Shown: in pieces, positions 9,801 through 17,920 of the stretch
Position numbering within the stretch: position 1 is the first letter of the stretch
Layout: every line of letters starts with the position of its first letter
From: Thiobacillus denitrificans
Lineage (GTDB): Bacteria; Pseudomonadota; Gammaproteobacteria; Burkholderiales; Thiobacillaceae
Length of the DNA: 64,000 nt
NCBI GenBank assembly: GCA_002403375.1
Contig: DHHQ01000023.1
Coordinates: 60,318 to 124,317 of the forward strand
Reading direction: 5' to 3'
The notes under the pieces: generated by a model
What the model saw: only the letters and a program-made list of their open reading frames with translations
Told to the model about the DNA's origin: nothing
Databases searched by the model: none
Position numbers and translations under genes: made by a program

Positions 9801-10441
9801 TCGGCGGGGGGCATGAAGTCGAAGGGTGTCCTGCCGACCATTTCTTCGGGCGCGTAGCCCAGCAGCTCCTGCACCTTGTTGCTCGAGAAGGTGAACACCC
9901 CCTCGGCGTCGACCTCCCAGACCCAGTCGGAGGTCGACTCGAGCATGCCGCGGTAGCGCGCCTCGCTGCGCTGCAGCGCCTGCGCGGTGGCTTCGCTCTC
10001 GAGATCGTGCGCGAGGTTGCGGGCGAACTTGGCGAGCAGCGGGGCGAACAGGCGCTGCTGGGCCGCGGCCTGCGGCGGCGCTTCGCGGAAGAACAGCAGC
10101 AGATGGCCGAGGTCCGGCAGCTCGAATACCAGCGTATGGCGGTAGCTGTCGTCGCCCGGCAGCCCCTGCGGGGGCGCGCCACCGGCGAGCAGCCAGGCGG
10201 GCCATTCCATCGTCTGGCCTTCCCTCTCGCGCAGGGCCGGGTTGCCGATGGCGACGTAGACTTCGGCGGTGACGGTCCCCTCCGCTGCGGCAACCGGGTT
10301 CAGCAGCACCGCGCCGCAGGCACTGCCGGTGTGGGCGAGCAGGCGCTGCAGCACGGTGGTGGCGAGCGGCCGTGGACGGGTCTCGCCCGCCATCGCCATC
10401 GCGAGGTCGTAGAGGAGCGGGACCGACTGCTCGCGCTTCAT
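6878..10441 (-). CDS. Hybrid sensor kinase-EAL phosphodiesterase fusion
   Basis: The 1187-residue protein joins a phosphorelay to cyclic-di-GMP turnover. Domains in order: GAF-like sensor (about 5-150), PAS (160-278, ending GYRGIDRDITARKLEQ), HisKA with H306 in SISHELRTPLN, HATPase (about 405-518, DTGPGIAP and GAGIGLALA), receiver 1 with D591 (ILADLNMPVMDG), Hpt with H726 (EMHKQKSSARTVGA), receiver 2 with D851, and EAL (940-1187). The EAL domain keeps the catalytic set: VEALARW, NLSG, EVTET, SIDDFGIGYSS, KLDRSF, VAEGVET, QGY, so c-di-GMP hydrolysis is plausible. There is no membrane helix, so it senses in the cytoplasm. Its ATG overlaps the FIST gene stop (ATGA), tying it to that sensor protein. 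Confidence 0.92.
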   Translation of the reverse strand: MKREQSVPLLYDLAMAMAGETRPRPLATTVLQRLLAHTGSACGAVLLNPVAAAEGTVTAEVYVAIGNPALREREGQTMEWPAWLLAGGAPPQGLPGDDSYRHTLVFELPDLGHLLLFFREAPPQAAAQQRLFAPLLAKFARNLAHDLESEATAQALQRSEARYRGMLESTSDWVWEVDAEGVFTFSSNKVQELLGYAPEEMVGRTPFDFMPPAEADHVRWAFQDIAANRWPFSGLENVNRHRDGREVVLETSGVPILDADGTLLGYRGIDRDITARKLEQAALLEAKEAAEASSRAKSRFLSSISHELRTPLNAILGHAQLLAMQDGLPQAAAISADEIMQAGSSLLAMLNDVIELADLESGGADLQTESLDVAGVMDDCLAQNAAAARLRRIPLDCATSCDRCQVVADRHALLQVMNHLVTNAIKFNHDGGQVSLGCQALANGHVRLTVADTGPGIAPTDQAQLFIPFDRLGAEQGQIGGAGIGLALARRLVEAMHGSIGVDSPPGGGSTFWVELPTPAGGPCANCPSAAAPRRAGLAGARVLVAEDYAPNQTILALQLDTLGCQAELAEDGAIALEKWRAGQHDLILADLNMPVMDGLALARAVREHEAAHGGHTPIVCITAADHAAERRLCHEAGIDDVLAKPIALDALRAKLDRWLRSGADAAPAPAGGDAVLDLDCLYQVLGEVNPAQAHTLVATFLRAAVDGLQALGAAPEPAAVAREMHKQKSSARTVGAQRYAALATELEQAALHGGAADFAVPLAALREALAATEAAYAGLPPAAQAPAAEPPPLAGRGPLLVVDDDPVVLQQMAAMLATLGVDEVLTASSGADALELVKARNGSLEALVCDLAMPGMDGVELIRSFGRSGYRGGLILMSGADEKVLSTVGKLADLQGLRVLGQVQKPVTPEQMTGLLSRRRPPRSRQRPASTPAQASPQSIRDGIARDEFTVWFQPKVDAVSLEAVGVEALARWQHPEHGLLLPDSFIGVAEREGLVGELSQVLVSKALMEGAALRDAGFPLSIAVNLSGLWLDDLQLPDFILATTQAAGLRPADVILEVTETGVMKEVTTALDVLTRLRLKGFGLSIDDFGIGYSSFEQLDRIPFTELKLDRSFVGKGVTDPTARAILQGSLDMARRMALATVAEGVETEAGLELVRALGCDRVQGYLIAAPMPTAELIAWLHARR

Positions 10442-11580
10442 GTCCACGGCAGCGCGACCAGGGTGGCGTTGTGGAAGCGCGGGTAGCCGCCGCCCTCGTA
10501 GTTGGCGATCTCGCCCAGGCTCAGGCAGCCGAACAGCGGCGCGCCGTCCAGCGCGCCGTGCAGTTCGGCCAGTTCGACGGAGGCGGCGGCCTCGCCGTGG
10601 TGCAGCAGGCGTCCCGCGCAGTAGAAGGCGAGCACCGCGGCCGGCCGGTGCGCCCGCACGCCGGCGGCGACCGCGTGCGCGGTGTCCGGGCTGCCCGGCG
10701 GCGCCCCCTCGACGATCGACAGCAGCGCGGCCTCCGGCACTTCGCCCGCACACAGCAGGCTGCCGTCGGCGTCGACCGCCACCGGGATGCGCACCAGCGG
10801 CTCGCCCTCGGCGAGGTGCAGCGCCAGCGGGAAGTGCACCGCATGCCGGTAGAAGTTGTCGTGGGTGAGCGTCACGCCGTGCGTGGCGGCGAGCAGGTCG
10901 CGGTAGGCGTCGAACGCGGGCCGCCCGTCGATCACCGAGATGCGGTTGCCGCGGCTGGCGCTCGCCACGCTGAGCGGGGCGCTGCGGCCGTAGCGGTGGG
11001 CGAGCGTGGCACCGGGATGGCGCGGCAGCACCACGGCGAGCGCGGCGTCGCCGACGAGGCGGCGGTTGTCGAACACGCAGGGGACGGCGCGGAAGGTCTC
11101 GCTGCCGACGTTCGAGCCGGCGTAGCGCACCTGGTTGCCGACCGCGAGGTAGAGCCGGTCGAGCAGCGAGGCGACGTCGGGCGTCGTGGCGTCGACCAGC
11201 AGCAGCAGCGTGTCGCCGCCGTCGTCGGCCGCGTGGTCGAGGGTGAAGGCGGCGAGTTCGTCCACCGCGACGGCTTCGGTGCGCTCGCTGCAGCGCGGCA
11301 GCGGAACGATGCGCAGCGGGGTCGCCGCGTCGAGCGCCAGCAGCAGCACCCCGTGGCGCCTGAATTCGCCGCCGGCGACCAGCCCCGGCACGACCGCGCC
11401 GGCGAGCGGCAGCCCGGCCTCGCTGGCCGCCTGCTGCAGCGCGGGCACGGCGCCGGGCGTGTGTTCGCTCGCCAGCGCGAGGATCGCCAGATTCGGCTGC
11501 CGCGCGCGCCACGTCCGCAAGAGCGCGGCGAGCGCGTCGGCGTCCGCGGTTTCGTGCCAGGCCCACAGCGTCGCGCTCAT
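10438..11580 (-). CDS. FIST domain signal transduction protein
   Basis: The 380-residue protein begins MSATLWAWHETADADALAAL. It has the FIST_N pattern (an N-terminal small-ligand binding domain, about 20-215) and a FIST_C segment (about 220-365, ending FGCLSLGEIANYEGGGYPRF with the typical GEI and FHNATLV motif). FIST proteins are thought to sense small molecules such as amino acids and feed chemoreceptors, kinases or EAL/GGDEF proteins (family knowledge). Both ends overlap neighbouring kinase genes by four bases (ATGA at 11580 and at 10441), so the three are one translational unit and FIST is probably the shared input module. Confidence 0.9.
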   Translation of the reverse strand: MSATLWAWHETADADALAALLRTWRARQPNLAILALASEHTPGAVPALQQAASEAGLPLAGAVVPGLVAGGEFRRHGVLLLALDAATPLRIVPLPRCSERTEAVAVDELAAFTLDHAADDGGDTLLLLVDATTPDVASLLDRLYLAVGNQVRYAGSNVGSETFRAVPCVFDNRRLVGDAALAVVLPRHPGATLAHRYGRSAPLSVASASRGNRISVIDGRPAFDAYRDLLAATHGVTLTHDNFYRHAVHFPLALHLAEGEPLVRIPVAVDADGSLLCAGEVPEAALLSIVEGAPPGSPDTAHAVAAGVRAHRPAAVLAFYCAGRLLHHGEAAASVELAELHGALDGAPLFGCLSLGEIANYEGGGYPRFHNATLVALPWT

Positions 11581-14500
11581 CCCGTCTCCGCCGTTTCGGC
11601 GATCAGCCGGTCGACCACCCGGCACAGCGACGGGATGTCGATCGGCTTGGTCAGGTAGGCGGCGAAGCCGGCGTCGAGCCCGCGCTTCTCCTCGCCCTTC
11701 ATGGCGTTGGCGGAAACCGCGACGACCGGGATCGCGGCGGTCTGCGGGTCGTCGCGCAGCGTGGCGAGCGCGGCGTAGCCGTCCATCCCCGGCAGGTTGA
11801 TGTCCATCAGGATCAGCGCCGGCTGCTCGGCGCGCGCGAGCTGGATGCCGATCTCGGCGGTGTGGGCGGTGCGCAGTTCCCAGCACTTGCGGGACGCGAA
11901 GATCTGCTGCATCAGGCGCTGGTTCATCGGATTGTCCTCGATGTACAGCACGTAGGCGCGCGCGTCGCGGCTCTCTGCGACCGCCGGCGCGGGGGCGGCC
12001 GCCGGCGCCGCCGCCGCGCCGGCGGCGAGCGGCATTTCGACCCAGAAGGTGCTGCCCTGGCCCTCGGTGCTCTCGAAGCCGATGCGGCCGCCCATCGCCT
12101 CGACGATGCGCTGGGTGATGACCAGGCCGATGCCGCTGCCCTCGACCTGGCCGCGCTCGGCGCCGAGGCGGTCGAAGGGGCTGAACATGCGCGCCTGCTT
12201 GTGCGCGGGAATCCCCGGGCCGGTGTCGGTGATGGCGATGCGCGCCACGCCGTCGCCGACGCGGCACGCCAGATGGACGCTGCCTGCGGGGCGGTTGTAC
12301 TTGATCGCGTTGGCGAGCAGGTTGATCAGCACCTGCTGCAGCCGGGTGGCGTCCGCCTGGACCACGCTCTCGATGGCGTCGCCGCCGGCGTCGATCAGGC
12401 GGATGCCGCGCTCGCGGGCGATCGGCGCGACCATCGCCAGGCTGTCGCCGACCACGGTCCTGACGCTGACCGGCGCGGGGTAGAGGTCCATCTTGCCGGC
12501 CTCGATGCGCGCGAGGTCGATGAGGTCGTTGACCAGCGACAGCAGGTGCTGGCCGGCGCGCTCGATCTCGCGCGTGTGGTCGCGGGTCTTCGCCGGCAGC
12601 CCCGGGTCCATGCCGAACAGCTGGGCGAAGCCGAGGATCGAGTTGAGCGGGGTGCGCAGCTCGTGGCTCATGCTGGCGAGGAATTCGCTCTTCGCGCGGC
12701 TCGCGGCTTCGGCCGCCTCCTTCGCCTGCAGCATCGCGTGCTCGGTGCGCTTGAGCTCGGTGACGTCCTGCACGGTGCCGGTCAGCCGCAACAGGGTGCC
12801 GTCGGCGCCGACCTGCGCGCGCGCCAGCTCGTGGACGTAGCGCACCTCGCCGTCCGGCCGCACGATGCGGTGGACGACGTCGTGCACCCCGGTCGTCGCG
12901 GCGCGCTCGACGTTCTCGCGCACCATCTCCAGGTCGTCCGGGTGCACGGCGGCCTCGAAGGCGGCCACGCTCGGCGTGAAGCGCGCCGGATCCTGGCCGA
13001 AGATGCGGTAGATCTCGTCCGACCAGACGAGCGCGCCGGTCGTCAGGTCGGCGCTCCAGTGGCCGAGCTTGGCGAGGCTCTGCGCCTCCTCGAGCTGCCT
13101 GCGGCTTTCCTCGAGCGCCATCTCGGCCGCCTTGCGTTCGGTGATGTCCTGCACGGTGCCGGTCACCTTGACCGGCTCGCCGTGGGCGTCGCGCTCGCCG
13201 TAGCCCTCGATGTGGACCCAGCGCACGCCGCCGTCGGGCAGGCGGATGCGGTGGTCGACGCGCTGCGGGTCGATGTTCTCGAGGGCGGCCTGGAACGCCA
13301 GCCGCACCCGCTCGACGTCGTCGGGGTGGGTGAGTTCGGCGTAGTAGCGCTCGATCGTCGGAATGTAGAGGTGAGCAGGGCGGTCGAACAGCGCGTACAC
13401 CTCCTTCGACCAGGTGATCCTGCCGCTGGCGACGTCGACCGACCAGTTGCCGAGCTTCGCCAGCCGCTGCGCCTCCTCGAGCGCCACCTCGGCGAGCTTG
13501 CGCTCGGTGATGTCCTGCACCACGCCGAGCATGTGCAGCGGGTTGCCGTCGGCGTCGCGCACCACGTCGCCGCGCTCGGCGACCCAGCGCACGGTGCCGT
13601 CCGGCCACACGACGCGGTGCTCGATGTTGTACTCGGCGCCGAGTTCGACGCACGCGGCGACCGCGCCGGTCACCTGCTGGCGGTCGTCGGGATGGACCGC
13701 GGCGAGGAAGTTGTCGTAGGTGATCTCGAGCGTGCCCTCGGGATGGCCGAACAGCGGCGCGATGCGCTCCGACCAGTAGAGGTCGCCGGTCTCGATGTTC
13801 CAGTCCCAGGTGCCGATGTTGGCGTAGGCCTGGCTGCGCGCGAGGCGCTGCTCGGCCTCCTTGACGCGGGTGATGTCGGTGCGGATCGAGATGTACTGGT
13901 AGGGCCGGCCGTCGGCGTCGAGGAAGGGGACGATGCTGCTCTCGACCCAGTACAGGCTGCCGTCCTTGCGCCGGTTGCACAGCTCGCCGTGCCAGATCAG
14001 GCCGCGGCTGATGGTCCGCCACAGGTCGGCGTAGACCGCGGGGGGGCTGGACGCCCGACTTGACGATGCGGTGGTTCTGCCCGAGCAGCTCCTGGCGGCG
14101 GTAGCCGCTCGCCTCGCAGAACTTGTCGTTGACGTAGAGGATGGTGCCGGCGGTGTCGGTGATGCTGACGATCGCGTGCGCATCGAGCGCCTGCTGCTGC
14201 CGCTCGCGCTCGTAGAGCGTGGCGCGCAGGATCTCGACCTGCTCGCGCGCGCGGCGGTAGCGCTCGGCGTGGCGCGCCACCGCCGCGGCGAGGCGCGACG
14301 GGTGTGCCGGCTTCGTCAGCAGCAGTTCGCCGCCGTGGTCGACGGCGCCGGGATCCGCGTCGGCGTCGTCCGCCAGGTAGATGACGGGCAGCAGGCGATG
14401 GCGGTCTTCGCCGCGCAGCACGGCTGCGAGTTCGGGGCCGCTGCAGCGCGGCATCGCCATGTCGAGCACCAGCGCGTCGGCAGCGAAGTCGTCGAGCAGT

Positions 14501-15351
14501 TGCGGCACCGCGAACGCGTCGACGGTCTCGCGCACCTCCATCCCGGCGTCGCGCAGGATCGCAGCGTGGCGCGCCAGCTGCAGGGGGTCGTCGTCGACGA
14601 CCAGCACCCGCGGCGCCTGCGGCGCGGCGAGGGCGCCGCTGCCGTCGAGCGTCTGCAGCAGCACCTCGCGGGCGACCGGCTTGGTCAGGTAGTGCGAGGC
14701 GCCGGCGCGGTAGGCGGCGAGCCTGGCTTCCATGTCGTCGCGCGCCGACAGGAAGATGACCGGCATGCCGGCGAACGGCTGCGCCTTCATCTCGGCGACG
14801 AACGCCGCGCCGGCGGCCCCGCCATCCGGAAAGCTCGTGTCCATGAGCAGCGCCGCCGGGCGGTCGCCGTAGCGGCAGGCCTCGCGGCAGTCGGCGAGGC
14901 GGTTGAACACCTCGACCCGGTAGCCCGCCGTCTCCAGCACCTCGCGCAGCCAGACGGTCTGGTCGGCGTCGTCGTCGACCACCAGGACGCGCAGCGAGGG
15001 CCGCAGCGCGGGGGGCGGGACGAGGCCGTGGGTCGGGTTCTCCGCTTCCGCGGCGAGCCGCGCCAGCGCCTTGTGCAGCGCGAACAGCTTGGGCTGGTCG
15101 GGCACGCCCTGCGGCGCCAGGCCGGCGGCGAGCGTCTCGAGCTTGCGCGCGGCGGCGGCGACTTCCATCAGGCGGTGCACGCCCGCCGCACCGACCAGGC
15201 TGTGCGCCGCGTGGCGCAGCAGCTCTGCGGTGCCGGCTTCGCCCCGCGACAGCTTCTCGAGCATGCGCTCGAGGACGTCGAGGCGCCCCGGCAGCTGCGC
15301 GACGAAGGCGTTGCGCAGGCGGGTCAGGGTGGCTTCGATATCGGGCGGCAT
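11577..15351 (-). pseudogene. Multi-PAS hybrid histidine kinase interrupted by a single-base frameshift
   Basis: From ATG 15351 the frame encodes an Hpt domain (H50 in AAHSLVGAAGVHR), two receivers (LRVLVVDDDADQ with LLMDTSFPDG; PRVLVVDDDPLQ with LVLDMAMP) and the first half of a PAS domain, up to NHRIVKSGVQPP near codon 435. There a run of seven C (14046-14040) shifts the frame. The continuation AVYADLWRTISRGLIWHGEL lies in the next frame and completes PAS1, followed by three more PAS/PAC units (each ending QDITERK or similar), HisKA (SMSHELRTPLNS), HATPase (DTGPGIPAHKQ, GSGIGLVITQ) and a receiver (YIEDNPMNQ, LMDINLPGMDG). Removing one C gives one 1257-residue protein. Either an assembly or sequencing error or a true or phase-variable break. 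The stop overlaps the FIST start. Confidence 0.85.
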
Positions 15352-15391
15352 GGCGGCTCGGCGTAGGTTCAGCGACGGTCGGCGCGGCTCA

Positions 15392-15982
15392 TCAGGCGGC
15401 TGCGCGCTGCAGCGTCCGCTCGACGATGTGCTTCAGCACGCCCAGCGGGATCGGCTTGGCGTAGACCGGGATGTCGTCCGGCAGGCCGCCGCGTGCGGCG
15501 ATCTCGTCCGGGCTCAGCGCCGTCACCGCGATGATCGCGGGGACGCTCACCTCGCGGCTGCGCACCAGGTGGCGGATCATCTCGAAGCCGTCCATGCCCG
15601 GCATCGACAGGTCGGCGATCACCAGGTCGGGGGCGTACTTGCCGACCATCAGCAGGCCCTCGAAACCGTCCTGCGCCAGGTAGAGGGCGACCGGCAGCCT
15701 CCATTCGGCGAACTTCATCCGGTACATCTCGCGCTGCACCGGCTCGTCCTCGACGATGACGACGCCGTGCGGGTGCGGCGGCGCGTCGTCGGTGACCGCC
15801 GACTGCTGCCCGGCGAGCATCGCATCGACCGCCTCGCTCGGGATGCGGCGGTGTCCGCCCGCGGTCTTCCACGCCGGGAGCGCCCCGGATTCCACCCAGA
15901 GCTGGACGGTCGTGACCGACACCCCCAGCTTTCTGGCGGCTTCACGGGTCGTATGGAAGGTGTGTTGGGCGGGCGCGGACAT
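15392..15982 (-). CDS. Response regulator with N-terminal excisionase/MerR-type DNA-binding domain
   Basis: The 196-residue protein has a helix-turn-helix of the excisionase/MerR type at the N-terminus (TTREAARKLGVSVTTVQLWV, 11-30, then GGHRRIPSEAV) and a receiver domain (73-190). The phospho-site set is complete: E78/D79, D124 in VIADLSMPGMDG, T154 and K176 in VYAKPI. Having the DNA-binding domain in front of the receiver reverses the usual response-regulator order. It sits just upstream of the hybrid kinases and divergent from the GTPase operon, so it probably receives phosphate from that relay and acts on the shared intergenic region (inference). The 15982 start has no strong ribosome-binding site. 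Confidence 0.88.
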   Translation of the reverse strand: MSAPAQHTFHTTREAARKLGVSVTTVQLWVESGALPAWKTAGGHRRIPSEAVDAMLAGQQSAVTDDAPPHPHGVVIVEDEPVQREMYRMKFAEWRLPVALYLAQDGFEGLLMVGKYAPDLVIADLSMPGMDGFEMIRHLVRSREVSVPAIIAVTALSPDEIAARGGLPDDIPVYAKPIPLGVLKHIVERTLQRAAA

Positions 15983-16247
15983 GAGGTGGCGTTGTCGAAT
16001 CCCCGCATTTTTAACGATTCGCCCCTGCCGTGTCGAGGCGGCAGCGCGCACGTATGCGCAAAAACAACAGATTTAACAATTTCAAATAATAGTTTTTCTC
16101 TGAATTTGTAGATTTAACACTTTTGGTTAATATTGCCGTGCAGTCGCCGGCAGCGGCCGGTCATGCGCGTTTCGCTGCCAGGGCGCGCGCTGGGGTTCGG
16201 AGTCTTGTCGAGGAAACAAGCCAAAGCCGGGAAAGGGAGGATGGGAG
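15983..16247. promoter_or_regulatory. AT-rich divergent promoter region with repeated element
   Basis: This 265-bp gap separates the HTH-receiver gene from the GTPase operon. Its centre (about 16055-16135) is strikingly AT-rich in a roughly 70% GC background. The 10-mer AGATTTAACA occurs twice in the same orientation at 16069-16078 and 16110-16119, 41 bp apart, about four helical turns. A weaker match, ATTTTTAACG, lies at 16007-16016. A possible plus-strand promoter is TTGTAG (16106-16111), 16 bp, TAATAT (16128-16133); the second repeat overlaps its -35 box. A strong purine-rich box (GGGAGGATGGGAG) precedes the ATG at 16248. Confidence 0.5.
16069..16119 (+). repeat. Pair of AGATTTAACA direct repeats, candidate operator
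   Basis: Two identical 10-bp copies (16069-16078 and 16110-16119) are spaced 41 bp start to start. The spacing places them on one face of the helix, as expected for two dimers of a regulator. The natural candidate is the divergent HTH-receiver protein. Binding is inferred. Confidence 0.45.
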
Positions 16248-17360
16248 ATGAACGTGTGTCTGATGGAAATGGATGAGCGGACGCGACAGTCCGTCGCGCT
16301 CGTATTGAGCCATCGCGGCGACGACTCCATCGTCCTCGGCGACCTCGAGTCGGCCGACGTCGCCGTGCTCGACCTCGACCACGCGCATGCGCTGGCTGCG
16401 TTCCGCGACGCCCAGGCGCTGCGGCCGGCGCTGCGCGCGATCGGCCTCGGCGCCCAGCCCGAGGGGGTCGATGCCGACATCCTGGTGCTGCGCAAGCCGG
16501 TCTCGGCGGGCCGCCTGCTGGAGGCGATCCAGGCGCAGGGCGGCATCGAGTCGCCGGTCGCGCGGGTGCTCGCCGCGGGCGCCGCTGCCGCGCTCGCCGC
16601 CCGCACCGAGAGTGGTCGCCGGCGGCCCGACAGCACCCTGCCGCCGCCGCGCGAGCAGGCGTCGTTCGATCCCGATTCGTATCTGCTGGGCGTACTGATG
16701 AACGCCGCTGCCGAGGCCGAAAAGCGCGACGCGGTGGCTGTGGTCCGCTTCTACGGCGACCGCCTGGTGCTCGCGGACCCGCAGCGTGGGCTGATCCGCA
16801 CCAACCTGTCGCCGTCGCAGACGCGCGGCTTCGCGATGTCCGCGATCGAGGGCGCTGCCGACGCGCCCGCGACCGGCAGGCTGTCGCGCCCACAGGTCGA
16901 GTTCCTCGCCCGCGCCGAGGCCGAGTCGCGCTACGCCGACGCCACCTACGCCGTGCCGTATGAAATCCTCATGTGGCAGCTGGGTGCACTGACCAGCCGC
17001 GGCCGGCTCGCCGCCAGCTGCCGGGCGGACGAGCGCGTCTACCTGAGGCGCTGGCCGAACCTGACCCGCCTCGCCCACTCCGCCACCGAGATGCGCATCC
17101 TCGCCTACTGGGTGCGCCAGGCGGCGAGCCCGCAGGAAATCGCTGCCGCGCTGGACGTGCCGGAGCGCGACGTGTTCACCGTCTACACCGCCGCCTGCGC
17201 CGCCGGGCTCGCCGGCAAGGCGCGGCGCGAACTCGACACGGTGTGGGAAGCGCCGGCAGTCGCCGCGCCGCGCGAACGCGGACTGCTGTCGTCCATCCTC
17301 GGCCGGCTGCTGCAGCGCAAGCCCGCCTGCAACGAAGAACCGCAGGCGGCCGCCGCATGA
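16248..17360 (+). CDS. Pseudo-receiver/HTH protein heading the GTPase operon
   Basis: The 370-residue protein has no clear named family. Residues 1-98 look like a shortened CheY fold: NVCLMEMDE as strand 1, VAVLDLDHAHAL with D42/D44 as the acid strand, RAIGLGAQ, and LRKPVSAGRLLEAIQAQ ending the domain with the K83-P84 pair. The usual spacing and the Thr/Ser switch residue are not preserved, so phosphorylation is doubtful. After a low-complexity linker (about 100-145) comes a mixed domain (FDPDSYLLGVLMNAAAEAEK, FYGDRLVLADPQRGLIRTN). Near the C-terminus TEMRILAYWVRQAASPQEIA and LDVPERDVFTVYTAACAAGL look like a winged-helix unit. It overlaps the GTPase gene by ATGA. Possibly an adaptor or GTPase regulator. 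Confidence 0.75.
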   Translation: MNVCLMEMDERTRQSVALVLSHRGDDSIVLGDLESADVAVLDLDHAHALAAFRDAQALRPALRAIGLGAQPEGVDADILVLRKPVSAGRLLEAIQAQGGIESPVARVLAAGAAAALAARTESGRRRPDSTLPPPREQASFDPDSYLLGVLMNAAAEAEKRDAVAVVRFYGDRLVLADPQRGLIRTNLSPSQTRGFAMSAIEGAADAPATGRLSRPQVEFLARAEAESRYADATYAVPYEILMWQLGALTSRGRLAASCRADERVYLRRWPNLTRLAHSATEMRILAYWVRQAASPQEIAAALDVPERDVFTVYTAACAAGLAGKARRELDTVWEAPAVAAPRERGLLSSILGRLLQRKPACNEEPQAAAA

Positions 17361-17920
17361 GCACGTACAAGATCATCTTCGCCGGGCCGGTCGGCGCGGG
17401 CAAGACCACCTCGATCGCCGCGATCAGCGACATCGAGCCGTTCGCCACCGAGGAATACGCGACCGACGAAGTCAGTGCGCTCAAGGACAAGACGACCGTG
17501 GCGATGGACTACGGCCTGATGCAGCTCGCCAACGGCGAGCACATCCACCTCTACGGCGTACCCGGCCAGGCGCGCTTCGACTTCATGTGGGAGATCATCG
17601 TCGAGGGCGGGATCGGTCTCGTCCTCCTGCTCAACCATGCGAACGAGCGCCCGCTGGAGGACATGGCCTTCTACCTCGACGCGTTCAAGGAGTTCATCGC
17701 GCGCACCGCACTGGCGGTCGGGGTGACCCGCATGCAGCCGGGCAGCGGGCCGGCGCTCGACGACTACGCCGCGGTGCTCGCGCAGCGCGGCCTGTGCGCG
17801 CCGGTGTTCGAGGTCGACGGCCGCAAGCCGGAGGACGTGATCACGCTGGTGCAGTCCCTGCTCTACACCCTGGATCCCGGCCTGCCGCAGCAGGCCGAAC
17901 TCGCCGGAGCCGCGGCATGA
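17357..17920 (+). CDS. COG2229-type Ras-like small GTPase
   Basis: The 187-residue protein is a bacterial Ras/MglA-like P-loop GTPase. The P-loop is GPVGAGKTT (10-18), the switch II region is HLYGVPGQARFDFMW (G3 motif, DxxGQ-like with the aspartate changed), and GLVLLLNHANERPLEDMAFY precedes the G4 position. G4 reads VGVTRMQ instead of NKxD, a deviation common in the COG2229 group, so guanine specificity is not guaranteed. Such proteins act with roadblock/LC7 partners, which occur two genes downstream. It overlaps both neighbours by four bases. Likely role: a nucleotide-dependent switch in the cytoplasm, inputs and outputs unknown. Confidence 0.92.
   Translation: MSTYKIIFAGPVGAGKTTSIAAISDIEPFATEEYATDEVSALKDKTTVAMDYGLMQLANGEHIHLYGVPGQARFDFMWEIIVEGGIGLVLLLNHANERPLEDMAFYLDAFKEFIARTALAVGVTRMQPGSGPALDDYAAVLAQRGLCAPVFEVDGRKPEDVITLVQSLLYTLDPGLPQQAELAGAAA

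Noticed and set aside
14040..14046. Programmed ribosomal frameshift in the hybrid kinase
   Set aside because: There is no stop codon next to the run, no Shine-Dalgarno-like stimulator that I can see, and the zero-frame continues for about 1200 codons; an extra base in the run is the simpler reading.
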